Assembly (NCBI GenBank): GCA_019314375.1
Contig: JAFCZJ010000011.1
Coordinates: 1-53,753 of the forward strand
Direction: 5' to 3'
DNA length: 53,753 nucleotides
Source of the DNA: Deltaproteobacteria bacterium
Lineage (GTDB): Bacteria; Myxococcota; B64-G9
Part shown: positions 24,544-32,207 of the stretch, piece after piece
How the letters are laid out: each line of letters begins with the position of its first letter
Position numbering within the stretch: position 1 is the stretch's first letter
Made by a program: the position numbers and the translations under genes
The notes under the pieces: model-generated
The model's input: only the letters and a program-made list of their open reading frames with translations
Database searches by the model: none
What the model was told of the DNA's origin: nothing

Positions 24544-27069
24544 CTATTTTTTCTCGGCTTTGCGGAAGAGATCCAGAGCACGAACCCAAGGAATCATACG
24601 CTGCAAGCGATCTTCTTCCGCCGTGCGCATAGCGCGGATGCCTGCAAGAATCTTGGGCGTCAACCTGTCGGCCACGGCCTTGGGGTCATAGCCCTCGAAG
24701 GCCGTCTGCTCGCCGGCTTCGCCCTTAAGCAAAGCAAGGCGGTCGAAAACCGCGCCGGCCAGAATCCGAACGCCCTCGATGTCCAAGAGAGTCTGGTGCT
24801 TCTTGAGCTGATCGAAGACGCGGTCCCGCGCCTGAGCCATGGTGGCGGTCTGTTGTTCGGCCAGTCGACTCGCCAAATCGTCGGCGATCCTCGCCTGTAC
24901 TCGCTCCAACAAGTAGTCTTCGATGGACAGCACCTTGTCCTCCAGCACCTGCCGCGATTTATCCCGCACACCGCCCGCCACATTGCCCACCATGGCCTTG
25001 GTGACCTTATCGCGGCCGGCCGCGCTCATGAAAGACTGCACCGCTTTGTTGTCCAGCACAACCTCGTCTAAGAGGCGGTCCAAATCTTCGACACCCAGGG
25101 GCTTGAGTTCCTTGACGACTAGCAAGGGCTGAGCCTGGCGCTCCAGGCCCTGGGCCAAACTCTCGGCCAGGTTGACAAAGATGGGTCTGCGCAAAACCAT
25201 GTCCTCGCAAACCTTGCGGTCCGGATGTTCGGCGGCGATTCGGCTGCAATCCGCCACGGCATGACGCGCGAGCAAGGCCCGATGCCGGTCCACCAGGGTT
25301 TGAGCGGCCTCGCCATGAGCCTTACTCAGCCGCTGGAGGCTGGCCCACAAATTCTGAGCGAGTCCACCCGACAAATCCAATTCGGCCTTGGCCATCGCGC
25401 CCTCAAATCCCAGGGCCACCACCACGGCCACCGGCGGAAGGGCTTTGCCGGCTTTCCTGGACTTGGCTTTCTTACGCCTAGTCCTCTTGGCCTTGCGACG
25501 CTTTTTCTTCTTGCCCGGCAGCTCGGGTGCAGCCGCCTCGGCCTGAATCAGCACCAGTGCTCCAGGGCTGACCCTGAAGCTGAACTTGCCCAACTCATCG
25601 GCTTGGGTCTTTTGTGGTTCTCGCACCATGCGCGCACCCAGATCCACCACCTCCCAAGCGGTGACCTGCGCCTTGGCCGCACTCAGGCCGCCTTTCACCA
25701 CCACGCCCTGGATGAGCGAATCGTCGTGCCCTTCCAACAAAGATTTGAGGGACTCGTCGATCTCCTCGGGCACCGCGCCTCTGGCCGCCGCAGCTACCAC
25801 TGCATCCCTTGCGGCCGCATCCTCTTCCTTCCGCTCCACATCCCGGGCGGTCTGTGCCACCAAGGCCGTACGCAGGGCCGCCGGGTCGAAACCCGCAAAA
25901 GATTCATAGAGGCCCAAACCGAAAAAGCCCAGGCCGCCCAGCACAGCCAAGCTCAACACGCCACCCAACAAAGTGCGAAGCACCGGAACCGGCGCTTTGA
26001 GCTTCTTCTTTTTGTCATCACCCTTCTTGGGCTGAGTCCGGGCCAGGCGCTCGTCCGCGCCATCCAGCTCTTCCTCGGCCGAGCCGGAAGGCGTCATGGC
26101 AGCGCCCACGAAAAAAGCAAGCAAGCCCACGCCGGACGCGATGAAACCGATGTTGCGCATCATGGCCCAGCTCCCGTCCACCAGGGCCTGCAACATGACA
26201 CCCACATAGGCATTCAAGGGAGATGCAACGACAAGCAGGGAGGGACCCGATTCCGACAGCATGAGATCCCAGCCGATCGCCCCCAGCCCCACACCAAGAC
26301 CGGCCAACAACCAGCTCAAGCCCAGCCAACGCAGACCCGATCCAAAGCCCCCCACCATGAACACCAAAATCAGCAAGAGCACCAAACCCGCGGCGAAGAC
26401 CCAAAGATTGATGCGTCTGGCGTTCCAGCCTTGCTCCATGGGCTCGCGCAAGGGACCGAAGGCCAAGGCCAGATCCAACTCGTTGGGCACCTTGCCCAGG
26501 CGCTCTTCAAGCTGAGTTGCCAATTCCTTCGCCATGAGCCCACGACTGCTCTGAAGATAGGACTCTTTAATTTGAGCCAGATCGACCGGGGCGTGAAGCT
26601 GCTTCTTGCCGCCCCAGACAAAAGCCTGGATCTCAGCAAGCCCCTTACCCAAGGCGATACGCAATTTGGGCTTCATAGAAGCCGAGCCCAAATCGTTCAC
26701 CATCTGCTCCCGGCTCATCTCTGAAATTTTGATGGGCTCTTTCGGCTCTTCTTTCGGCTCTTCTTTCGGCTCTTCTTTCGGCTCTTCTTTCGGCTCTTCT
26801 TTGGCTTCTTCTTTGGCCTCTTCATTCGGCTTTTCTTTGGCTTCTTCTTTGGCTTCTTCTTTGGGCTCCGTGGTTTCTGTTGCCGGCCCCATCCCCTCCA
26901 GCAAGCGCTCGACCACCACACTTGCGACACCGTGGTTCTCGGCCACCTCCAGGTAAAAATCCGGCTCGAAGGCCGTCATTTGCAGTCCCAAACCCGAGAC
27001 GACCATCATCCACAATGGCGTGGCACCGATCAGAATCACCAACAAAAAAACAAAACGCAGAAATCTCAT
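24544..27069 (-). CDS. Large membrane protein with acidic KEEP/KEEA repeat
   Basis: 841 aa. The N-terminal hydrophobic helix (MRFLRFVFLLVILIGATPLWMMVV) is followed by ~50 residues of Glu/Lys repeats (KEEAKEEPKEEP). Transmembrane segments cluster at ~215-330 (INLWVFAAGLVLLLILVFMV, LSWLLAGLGVGLGAIGW, MRNIGFIASGVGLLAFFVGA) and again at ~370-395 (LLGGVLSLAVLGGLGFFGLGLY). The long C-terminal half is helical and charged with a basic patch (KKKKRRKAKRTRRKKAKSRK). No family is recognised. Neighbours are lipoproteins on both sides in one operon, which suggests an envelope complex. The acidic repeat and basic patch may interact with each other or with nucleic acid or membrane surfaces (inference). Confidence 0.75.
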   Translation of the reverse strand: MRFLRFVFLLVILIGATPLWMMVVSGLGLQMTAFEPDFYLEVAENHGVASVVVERLLEGMGPATETTEPKEEAKEEAKEKPNEEAKEEAKEEPKEEPKEEPKEEPKEEPKEPIKISEMSREQMVNDLGSASMKPKLRIALGKGLAEIQAFVWGGKKQLHAPVDLAQIKESYLQSSRGLMAKELATQLEERLGKVPNELDLALAFGPLREPMEQGWNARRINLWVFAAGLVLLLILVFMVGGFGSGLRWLGLSWLLAGLGVGLGAIGWDLMLSESGPSLLVVASPLNAYVGVMLQALVDGSWAMMRNIGFIASGVGLLAFFVGAAMTPSGSAEEELDGADERLARTQPKKGDDKKKKLKAPVPVLRTLLGGVLSLAVLGGLGFFGLGLYESFAGFDPAALRTALVAQTARDVERKEEDAAARDAVVAAAARGAVPEEIDESLKSLLEGHDDSLIQGVVVKGGLSAAKAQVTAWEVVDLGARMVREPQKTQADELGKFSFRVSPGALVLIQAEAAAPELPGKKKKRRKAKRTRRKKAKSRKAGKALPPVAVVVALGFEGAMAKAELDLSGGLAQNLWASLQRLSKAHGEAAQTLVDRHRALLARHAVADCSRIAAEHPDRKVCEDMVLRRPIFVNLAESLAQGLERQAQPLLVVKELKPLGVEDLDRLLDEVVLDNKAVQSFMSAAGRDKVTKAMVGNVAGGVRDKSRQVLEDKVLSIEDYLLERVQARIADDLASRLAEQQTATMAQARDRVFDQLKKHQTLLDIEGVRILAGAVFDRLALLKGEAGEQTAFEGYDPKAVADRLTPKILAGIRAMRTAEEDRLQRMIPWVRALDLFRKAEKK
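26735..26880 (-). repeat. 12-bp tandem repeats encoding Lys-Glu-Glu-Pro/Ala
   Basis: About ten copies of GGCTCTTCTTTC or GGCTTCTTCTTT (plus-strand view), giving the KEEP/KEEA stretch of the 841-aa protein. Two subtypes, the Pro and the Ala versions, form separate blocks. Confidence 0.85.
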
Positions 27070-27093
27070 GAGGTCATTTCCCTGGAATTTGCC

Positions 27094-27522
27094 CTATTCG
27101 TTTTCAACAGCCTTATCGTAGACTTTGGTGAAACGACTGTAATGCCTCGCCAGTTGCTTGGCATTGCGCTTGAATCTTGGACAGGACTCGGCAAATTCCT
27201 GCATGGCCTCAACGTATTCATCCATGACCTCGCGCAACTCGGCCTCATCGCCCTCCCGATACTCATCAAGCTCATCAGGGCTCATCTCACGCATTTCTTC
27301 CATAGACTGTTTGCCGGCGGCCGCCAAGTCGGCTTTTCGCTCTTTCGAACATTCGATGAGCTTGTTGATGGCCTCGTCACAGTCTTCCGGTTCTTCTTCA
27401 AGGCAGGCATTCATTTCCTTGATCAAATCGATGGTGGCCCGCGTCGGATCATCAAAGGTCTTTTTGCAAGCGGTTCCAGCAAGAAAAACAAAGGCCAACA
27501 AGGTAAAAATAAGCCGCTTCAC
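27094..27522 (-). CDS. Lipoprotein paralogue 2 (142 aa, GTG start)
   Basis: 142 aa. AAGGAGG lies 7 bp before a GTG codon at 27522. Lipoprotein signal (GTG)KRLIFTLLAFVFLAGTAC. The mature protein is highly acidic and helical: KKTFDDPTRATIDLIKEMNACLEEEPEDCDEAINKLIECS, ending KAVENE, with conserved Cys in NACLE, EDCDE, IECS and ESCPRF. It is a near duplicate of the gene at 27555, with identical length and start context. It is 24 bp upstream of the 841-aa membrane gene in the same orientation. No family is recognised. Periplasm-facing, possibly a partner of the membrane protein. Confidence 0.85.
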   Translation of the reverse strand: MKRLIFTLLAFVFLAGTACKKTFDDPTRATIDLIKEMNACLEEEPEDCDEAINKLIECSKERKADLAAAGKQSMEEMREMSPDELDEYREGDEAELREVMDEYVEAMQEFAESCPRFKRNAKQLARHYSRFTKVYDKAVENE

Positions 27523-27554
27523 GACAGAACCTCCTTGTGTTTGGGAAATTTGCC

Positions 27555-27983
27555 CTATTCGTTTTCGACAGCTTTTTCAAATGCCTTTTTTTGTCGACCG
27601 TATTGCACCGTCATGCGAGTGGCGTTGCGCTTGAATTGGGGACAAGACTCGGCCAATTCCTGTATGGCCTCTACGTACTCATCCATGACCTCGACCAACT
27701 CAGCCTCAACACCCTCCCGATAAGCCTCAAGCTCATCCGGGCTCATCTCACGCACCACCTTCGTCGATTGCCGGCCGGCGGCAGCCAAATCGGCCTTTCG
27801 ATCATTTGAACATTCGATGAGCTTGTTGATGGCCTCGTCACAATCCTCCGGTTCTTCTTCCACGCAGGCCAAGATTTCCTTCATCAAATCGACGGTGACG
27901 CGATCCGGATCATCGAAAGTTTTTTTACAAGCGGTTCCAGCAACAAAAACAAAGACCAACAAGGTCAAAAAATGCCGTTTCAA
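27555..27983 (-). CDS. Lipoprotein paralogue 1 (142 aa, TTG start)
   Basis: 142 aa if initiated at TTG 27983, which sits 7 bp after AAGGAGG in a leader (AAGGAGGTTCTGTT) that matches that of its paralogue (AAGGAGGTTCTGTC) one gene downstream. The frame also extends to an ATG at 28025, but that start would bury the Shine-Dalgarno inside the coding region and lacks its own. Lipoprotein signal (TTG)KRHFLTLLVFVFVAGTAC. The mature part shares nearly all features with the downstream copy, including KKTFDDP, EEEPEDCDEAINKLIECS and the KAVENE end. Spacing between copies is about 461 bp, so this is a tandem gene duplication. Rare start codons in both copies suggest modest expression. Confidence 0.85.
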   Translation of the reverse strand: MKRHFLTLLVFVFVAGTACKKTFDDPDRVTVDLMKEILACVEEEPEDCDEAINKLIECSNDRKADLAAAGRQSTKVVREMSPDELEAYREGVEAELVEVMDEYVEAIQELAESCPQFKRNATRMTVQYGRQKKAFEKAVENE

Positions 27984-28050
27984 AACAGAACCTCCTTGGG
28001 TCGAGGAACTTGAACTATAGGACATTTTCCCCTCGGACTCCTCAGAAATC

Positions 28051-28494
28051 TTATCCTTGCCTTTTGGGCATCGGTTCTTCTGTCTCTATCACCTGAATTG
28101 AAATATCGTAAGGCGGTGATATGTCCATGAGCGATTGGCCACCGGCAAAAAAAGTTGCCGTTAACGATAAAGTGGCATTTTCAGAAATTTTAAACATGTT
28201 TAGAGGCAATACAAATCCAAGAATTTTCGGCCTGTCTCCCAAAACTCCAATGTTCCCTTCAATCTTGGCGAACTCTTTTTCATCAAGCCGAATAATCGCC
28301 TTGAATCTGTCAGGAACGCTGTCATTCTCTTCGATAAGAATACGGAGATACAGTGCAAGGGGAAAGGCGAAAGGTTTCTGTGCTCCTTTTGGTACCTGTA
28401 GTTTAATACTGTCTCCAAAAACACCCATTAGAGAAAGCTTACCGCCTAGTTCATGGCGAATATCGTCGCAAGCAATGAAATCGAGCAGCTTCAT
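28051..28494 (-). CDS. DUF6941-like protein, third gene of the MqsRA-like cassette
   Basis: 147 aa from ATG 28494 (GAGG 7 bp upstream). The frame also has an ATG at 28524 with no Shine-Dalgarno. The opening (MKLLDFIACDDIRHELGGKLSLMGVF) is the pattern of the family I know as DUF6941 (..CDDvR.e.gGK.sliGvf), followed by beta-rich sequence. There is no signal peptide. It follows the MqsA-like gene after 30 bp on the same strand and has the same lower GC as its two upstream neighbours, so the three form one transferred unit. The function is unknown. Co-location suggests a link with the toxin-antitoxin-like pair. Confidence 0.75.
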   Translation of the reverse strand: MKLLDFIACDDIRHELGGKLSLMGVFGDSIKLQVPKGAQKPFAFPLALYLRILIEENDSVPDRFKAIIRLDEKEFAKIEGNIGVLGDRPKILGFVLPLNMFKISENATLSLTATFFAGGQSLMDISPPYDISIQVIETEEPMPKRQG

Positions 28495-28524
28495 AGCGAA
28501 CCTCTTGGTAAAAGTATCCTTCAA

Positions 28525-29139
28525 CTAGCCTGTAGACAACAGAGCAACAGGTCCCAAATATGTAAATTGTTCAGAAGTTCCAGTTGTAACCTGAACAACG
28601 TCTTGTCCGTGTAATTGCAACTTCACATCAATGTTGACCTGGCTTGAACTCATGGAAACATCCACTTGCCCCGTGGAAACCTTCTCTTTGAAAACTGACG
28701 CAACAACACCAGCGGCAGCTTCCAGAAGCTTGCTTTTTGAAACGGATGATTCGAAGTCAGCATCCGAGACTTCCAGCACCCATGGATAGGTGCAGACTAA
28801 GCGCAGCAGTGCAAGGGCAGCAGCAGAAAGCTCGCCTGATTTCCACCTTGCAGTAGTACGCGCTGGAAGCCGCATCGCTCTCTCAAAATAAGCAGCGCTG
28901 ATTCCTTCTGCCGACAATTGTTCAAGTATTGCCGATGCTGATACCGAAATGCTTTCTTGAAGAGCTTCGTTGATTATTGCTGTATTCTCTCCGGTGAAGT
29001 CGCCTGACTCACCACAGGTATTGCAGGTATACTGGATGGTGGAAAATGTGGCAGCAGGACCATAGGGAACCGGAAGCGACTCATCGACATTTTCCGCTTG
29101 AATATCTGCCGAACCGCATACTGGACACTTCGTTGCCAT
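28525..29139 (-). CDS. MqsA-like antitoxin: zinc-finger plus HTH protein
   Basis: 204 aa with GGAGG ~7 bp before the ATG. The N-terminal zinc knuckle has paired Cys (KCPVCGS...YTCNTCGES), as in YgiT/MqsA antitoxins. A helix-turn-helix region follows (LEQLSAEGISAAYFERAMRLPARTTARWKSGELS), ending AALALLRLVCTYPWVLEV, matching MqsA's KLLRVLDKHPELL. A ~85-residue C-terminal extension (STGQVDVSMSSSQVNIDV, LHGQDVVQVTTGTS) is not in E. coli MqsA (131 aa). It starts 12 bp after the toxin-like gene, the same order as mqsR-mqsA. Antitoxin/autorepressor is the expected role. The match is by eye. Confidence 0.7.
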   Translation of the reverse strand: MATKCPVCGSADIQAENVDESLPVPYGPAATFSTIQYTCNTCGESGDFTGENTAIINEALQESISVSASAILEQLSAEGISAAYFERAMRLPARTTARWKSGELSAAALALLRLVCTYPWVLEVSDADFESSVSKSKLLEAAAGVVASVFKEKVSTGQVDVSMSSSQVNIDVKLQLHGQDVVQVTTGTSEQFTYLGPVALLSTG

Positions 29140-29151
29140 AGCCTTCCTCCT

Positions 29152-29541
29152 TCATTCCTTTAGCTTCTCTAAAGCTGCTTTCATTTGCATAAATCTTGGG
29201 TTGGGTTGGTCGTTTTTCTTGAAAGATTTGACCACCCAACTGCCTGTTGCCCCCTTGAAGAAAGCAAAGTAGCCGAACAGGTTACCGGAAAAAAATTCAT
29301 ATGAGTCGACCCAGACAACCTGGCTTTCGTCGGGGTTGTTCTCCCAGGGAACTGTGCTGATATGTCTTGGTTGCTCGAGACCGTTGTTTGCAATGAATTC
29401 ACGTACTTTATCTCCCGTGGCCAAACCGAAATCGTCCTGCGCCGAAGCCAAGGCTCCTCTCGAAACCCACACGGCACCCGATTGACCGCAGTCACGGATG
29501 AGGGTGGATAAATCGTATTTCGAGGCTCTCTCTGTAGTCAT
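29152..29541 (-). CDS. MqsR-like toxin candidate
   Basis: 129 aa, no signal peptide, no strong Shine-Dalgarno. The region from 27 on follows MqsR in order: SRGALASAQDDFGL (MqsR: TRSALLNADELGL), DKVREFIANNGLEQP, SQVVWVDSYEFFSGNLFGYFAFF (MqsR: HTIWQDVYRPRLVTGQVYLKI) and WVVKSFKKN (MqsR: LIVSFKEK). MqsR is a RelE-fold mRNA interferase cutting at GC sites. The N-terminal ~20 residues and the C-terminal helix are extra. It is first in the cassette, directly upstream of the MqsA-like gene, as in mqsRA. Base composition is lower in GC than flanking genes. Divergent family membership is inferred from motif order, not from an alignment score. Confidence 0.6.
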   Translation of the reverse strand: MTTERASKYDLSTLIRDCGQSGAVWVSRGALASAQDDFGLATGDKVREFIANNGLEQPRHISTVPWENNPDESQVVWVDSYEFFSGNLFGYFAFFKGATGSWVVKSFKKNDQPNPRFMQMKAALEKLKE

Positions 29542-29687
29542 TTACCACGCACCGTAACGATATCCAGGTGAATATTACACGATACGTGACCCAATGGCAA
29601 TGGTTCACCTAGGAACAAATCCCCCACCCCCTCAAACCAGGGCTTTGTGCTAGGCTTTCGAAAAGCCACCGAAGAGGAGTGACGCGG

Positions 29688-31280
29688 ATGATGAGCTGGA
29701 TACGATGTGGAAGCCTGTTGGCCCTGGCGCTGTTGTGGGTTTTGAACGGCTGCGACGGCTCTTCGGAACAAGGTGATGCGGGCCCAAATGATGGCACGAC
29801 GGATGCCGGTGCTGATGCAAGCGGTCTGCCGGAATCGTTGCCCTTTGAATTCACTCGGGACGACGTGGGCGAGGCGGTCACCGCCACCCAGGTAACTGAC
29901 TTCACCCGCGCCATCACCGGCGCATGGAAAGAAGTCGACTACTTCCGCTGGTGCTCCTGGCACAGTCATGGTCTGGACGCCTCCTTTGACCCGGAGATGC
30001 CCGACTACAAGCTTTACTGGCAGGACACCCGCGCCATCAAGGAAGGCGACACCATCACCTTTGAGCATTACGGCGGCGCCGACAACCTGATGATCCGCAC
30101 CAGCAAGGTGCTGGCCCAGGCCGCCAGCGGCTACCTCATGAGCGGCGATCCACTCATGGGCGAATTGGTGGCGCAATACGCCAAGGGCATGGTGGCCTTG
30201 TTTTTGGGCATGGTCTGGGGCAATGAAGACCCGCCCATAACCAGCATCATGGCCCGGGCCATCTTCACCCTGAACCACAGCTACTCAATCGAAGAAGGCC
30301 GAAATGTCGTGGTGGACTACGATCCGGCCAAGGTCGAAAAATACGATTGGAACGCCCACACCATCCCCAACTCGGAAAACCCCACATGGGGTGACATTTG
30401 GGTACGTAACATGCGCTCGAAAGACGATCTGCCGCATATTTTTCGCGCGGCCCCCCTCTTGCTCCGGGTGGCCGAGGACGGACAAGACGAGCACATCCGC
30501 GAGGCGGCCCGGACGGCATACGAATACCTGCAAGCCTTCGCCCGGGACATCGTGGACAACACCTACCTAATCCGCACCAAGGGAATCGACGGTGTACCTT
30601 ACGTGCCCATGGAAGAAGACAACCCGGACAGCATCAAGGATCTGGCCTGCCTGCGATGCTTCGAAGCCGTATTGCCCAACGCCGAATGCGACGCCAAGCT
30701 GACCACGGCCCTTGTCGCCTACGGCGAGCCCCTGGAGAATGCCTGCGAAAACGGCATCAGTCCCCATTACGAAGCGGTGGCCACCGCCGGTCATTATTTC
30801 AACTACGCCATCGTGCGCTACTTCCACCTGGCCGCCATCACCAACGCCTTGACCCTGCGACAGGACACGGTGGCCGGAGAACTGCTGGCGGGCTTGGCCC
30901 AGCGGACAGACGAAATGATGGCCGACGAGACCGAGCGACTGGAGCACGGCGAATGGGACGCGGACATGGCCAGCTTTTTGGTGGCGGCCGCCGCCAGCGG
31001 TCTGCCCTTGACCAGCGCCGAGGTGCACAAGATACATGACGAATACGGTGCCAGCGCCACTCATTATGTGGCCTGGCCCAACTGGGACCTCTGGGACGCC
31101 TCGATCCCGGACGGCACCTATGACTACAAACCGAGCCGCAATGACGGAGAGCGAACCCACGTCAGGCCCGAAGAGTTGGCCTATTTCCTCCAGTACTGCT
31201 ATTCGCCCTGGCGCAACCCAGCCGGTGTTCAACTCATCGACTGCGAGGTGGTGGCCGATCCCAGCCGATGGGGCGAGTAG
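29688..31280 (+). CDS. Unknown lipoprotein, helical, with conserved Trp/His-rich N-terminal part
   Basis: 530 aa. GAGGAG at 29674-29679 suits ATG 29688, with an alternative GTG at 29679. Lipoprotein signal SLLALALLWVLNGC followed by a low-complexity Asp/Gly/Ala linker. The mature part (EVDYFRWCSWHSHGLDASFDP, YLMSGDPLMGELVAQYA, MARAIFTLNHSYSIEEGR, EHIREAARTAYEYLQAFARDIVD, HYFNYAIVRYFHLAAI) has repeated amphipathic helices and may be an alpha/alpha-toroid, as in some glycan-active or terpenoid-like folds. No catalytic signature is recognised. Eight bp separate it from the alpha/beta hydrolase gene, so they form an operon. Confidence 0.8.
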   Translation: MMSWIRCGSLLALALLWVLNGCDGSSEQGDAGPNDGTTDAGADASGLPESLPFEFTRDDVGEAVTATQVTDFTRAITGAWKEVDYFRWCSWHSHGLDASFDPEMPDYKLYWQDTRAIKEGDTITFEHYGGADNLMIRTSKVLAQAASGYLMSGDPLMGELVAQYAKGMVALFLGMVWGNEDPPITSIMARAIFTLNHSYSIEEGRNVVVDYDPAKVEKYDWNAHTIPNSENPTWGDIWVRNMRSKDDLPHIFRAAPLLLRVAEDGQDEHIREAARTAYEYLQAFARDIVDNTYLIRTKGIDGVPYVPMEEDNPDSIKDLACLRCFEAVLPNAECDAKLTTALVAYGEPLENACENGISPHYEAVATAGHYFNYAIVRYFHLAAITNALTLRQDTVAGELLAGLAQRTDEMMADETERLEHGEWDADMASFLVAAAASGLPLTSAEVHKIHDEYGASATHYVAWPNWDLWDASIPDGTYDYKPSRNDGERTHVRPEELAYFLQYCYSPWRNPAGVQLIDCEVVADPSRWGE

Positions 31281-31288
31281 GTCGCGAC

Positions 31289-32176
31289 ATGAAGGAAAGC
31301 CGACTTGCCATCGCCCCCGACGGGGCAAGCATCGCCTATCGATCTTATGGTCAGGGTTCACCCGCGATCTTGCTCTCCAACGGCATCGGCTGCAACCAGG
31401 CCTATGTGGATCACGCAATCCGGGCCATGGCCCAAAAGCATCAGGTCGTCATCTGGGATTACCGGGGTCACGTGGACTCGCCCGCGCCGGCTGACACAGA
31501 GGACCTCAGCATCGATCTCTGCATGCAGGACATGCGGGCCGTGGCACAAGCCGCCGGCCTGGTTGACCAAGATTTAATCCTGGCGGGCTTTTCCATGGGC
31601 GTGCAGATCTCTTTGGAATACCTCAGGCGCTGGCCCGAGCAAGTACGCGGGCTCGTTTTTCTTTTGGGCACCCACGAATACCCCCTGCGCTCCTTTTTCC
31701 ACATGGGACGCATGGGCGAAATCCTGGTGCCGGGCATGCTCGCCACCGTGCGGCGACTGGGCTTTCTGAAAAAAGTCTGGACCCAAGCCCTTGCCGGACC
31801 CTGGGTCTTCCCGGCCGGCAAGCTTTTCGTTCTCAACGCCAAGGCCGCCCGAAAAGAAGACTTCGAATCCTGGCGAGCCCACCTGAAACACATGGACCCC
31901 GAGGTCTTCTTCGCCTGGGGCCAGGTCCTGGCGGATCATTCCACGGCATCGGTCTTGCCCGGCATTCACATCCCCTGCCTGGTGGTGGCCGGCGACAAAG
32001 ACAACTTCACCCCCATTCGCGTCGTCCGCAACATGGCGGCTCAGATCCCCACGGCCGAGTGGTTCGAAGTCCAAGGCGGCAGCCACGGCGGCCTGTTCGA
32101 ATTTCCGGAACTCATCAACGCCAAGGTGATGCGCTTTCTTGCCGAGCACTTTTCGGGTAGGATTGGGACAGAATAG
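31289..32176 (+). CDS. Alpha/beta hydrolase
   Basis: 295 aa from ATG 31289 (an upstream ATG at 31268 overlaps the previous stop). Canonical fold: strand AILLSNGIGCNQ, DYRGHVDSP, nucleophile elbow AGFSMGVQ, acid VAGDKDNFTP and His in QGGSHGG. Similar to serine hydrolases of the MhpC/BphD-like group, with a large lid around residues ~140-215 (EYPLRSFFHMGRMGEILVPG). No signal peptide, so cytosolic. The substrate cannot be predicted. It is the second gene of an operon with the 530-aa lipoprotein. Confidence 0.88.
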   Translation: MKESRLAIAPDGASIAYRSYGQGSPAILLSNGIGCNQAYVDHAIRAMAQKHQVVIWDYRGHVDSPAPADTEDLSIDLCMQDMRAVAQAAGLVDQDLILAGFSMGVQISLEYLRRWPEQVRGLVFLLGTHEYPLRSFFHMGRMGEILVPGMLATVRRLGFLKKVWTQALAGPWVFPAGKLFVLNAKAARKEDFESWRAHLKHMDPEVFFAWGQVLADHSTASVLPGIHIPCLVVAGDKDNFTPIRVVRNMAAQIPTAEWFEVQGGSHGGLFEFPELINAKVMRFLAEHFSGRIGTE

Positions 32177-32207
32177 ACGTGTAGGTCGAAATTTTTGGAG
32201 ACACGTT

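Noticed and set aside
24541..26724. Plus-strand open frames opposite the 841-aa membrane protein
   Set aside because: Composition is that of an antisense frame (Gln/His-rich). The minus-strand gene has a signal-anchor and transmembrane segments.
29538..30278. Minus-strand 246-aa frame
   Set aside because: It is antisense to the 530-aa lipoprotein gene, which has a Shine-Dalgarno and signal peptide.
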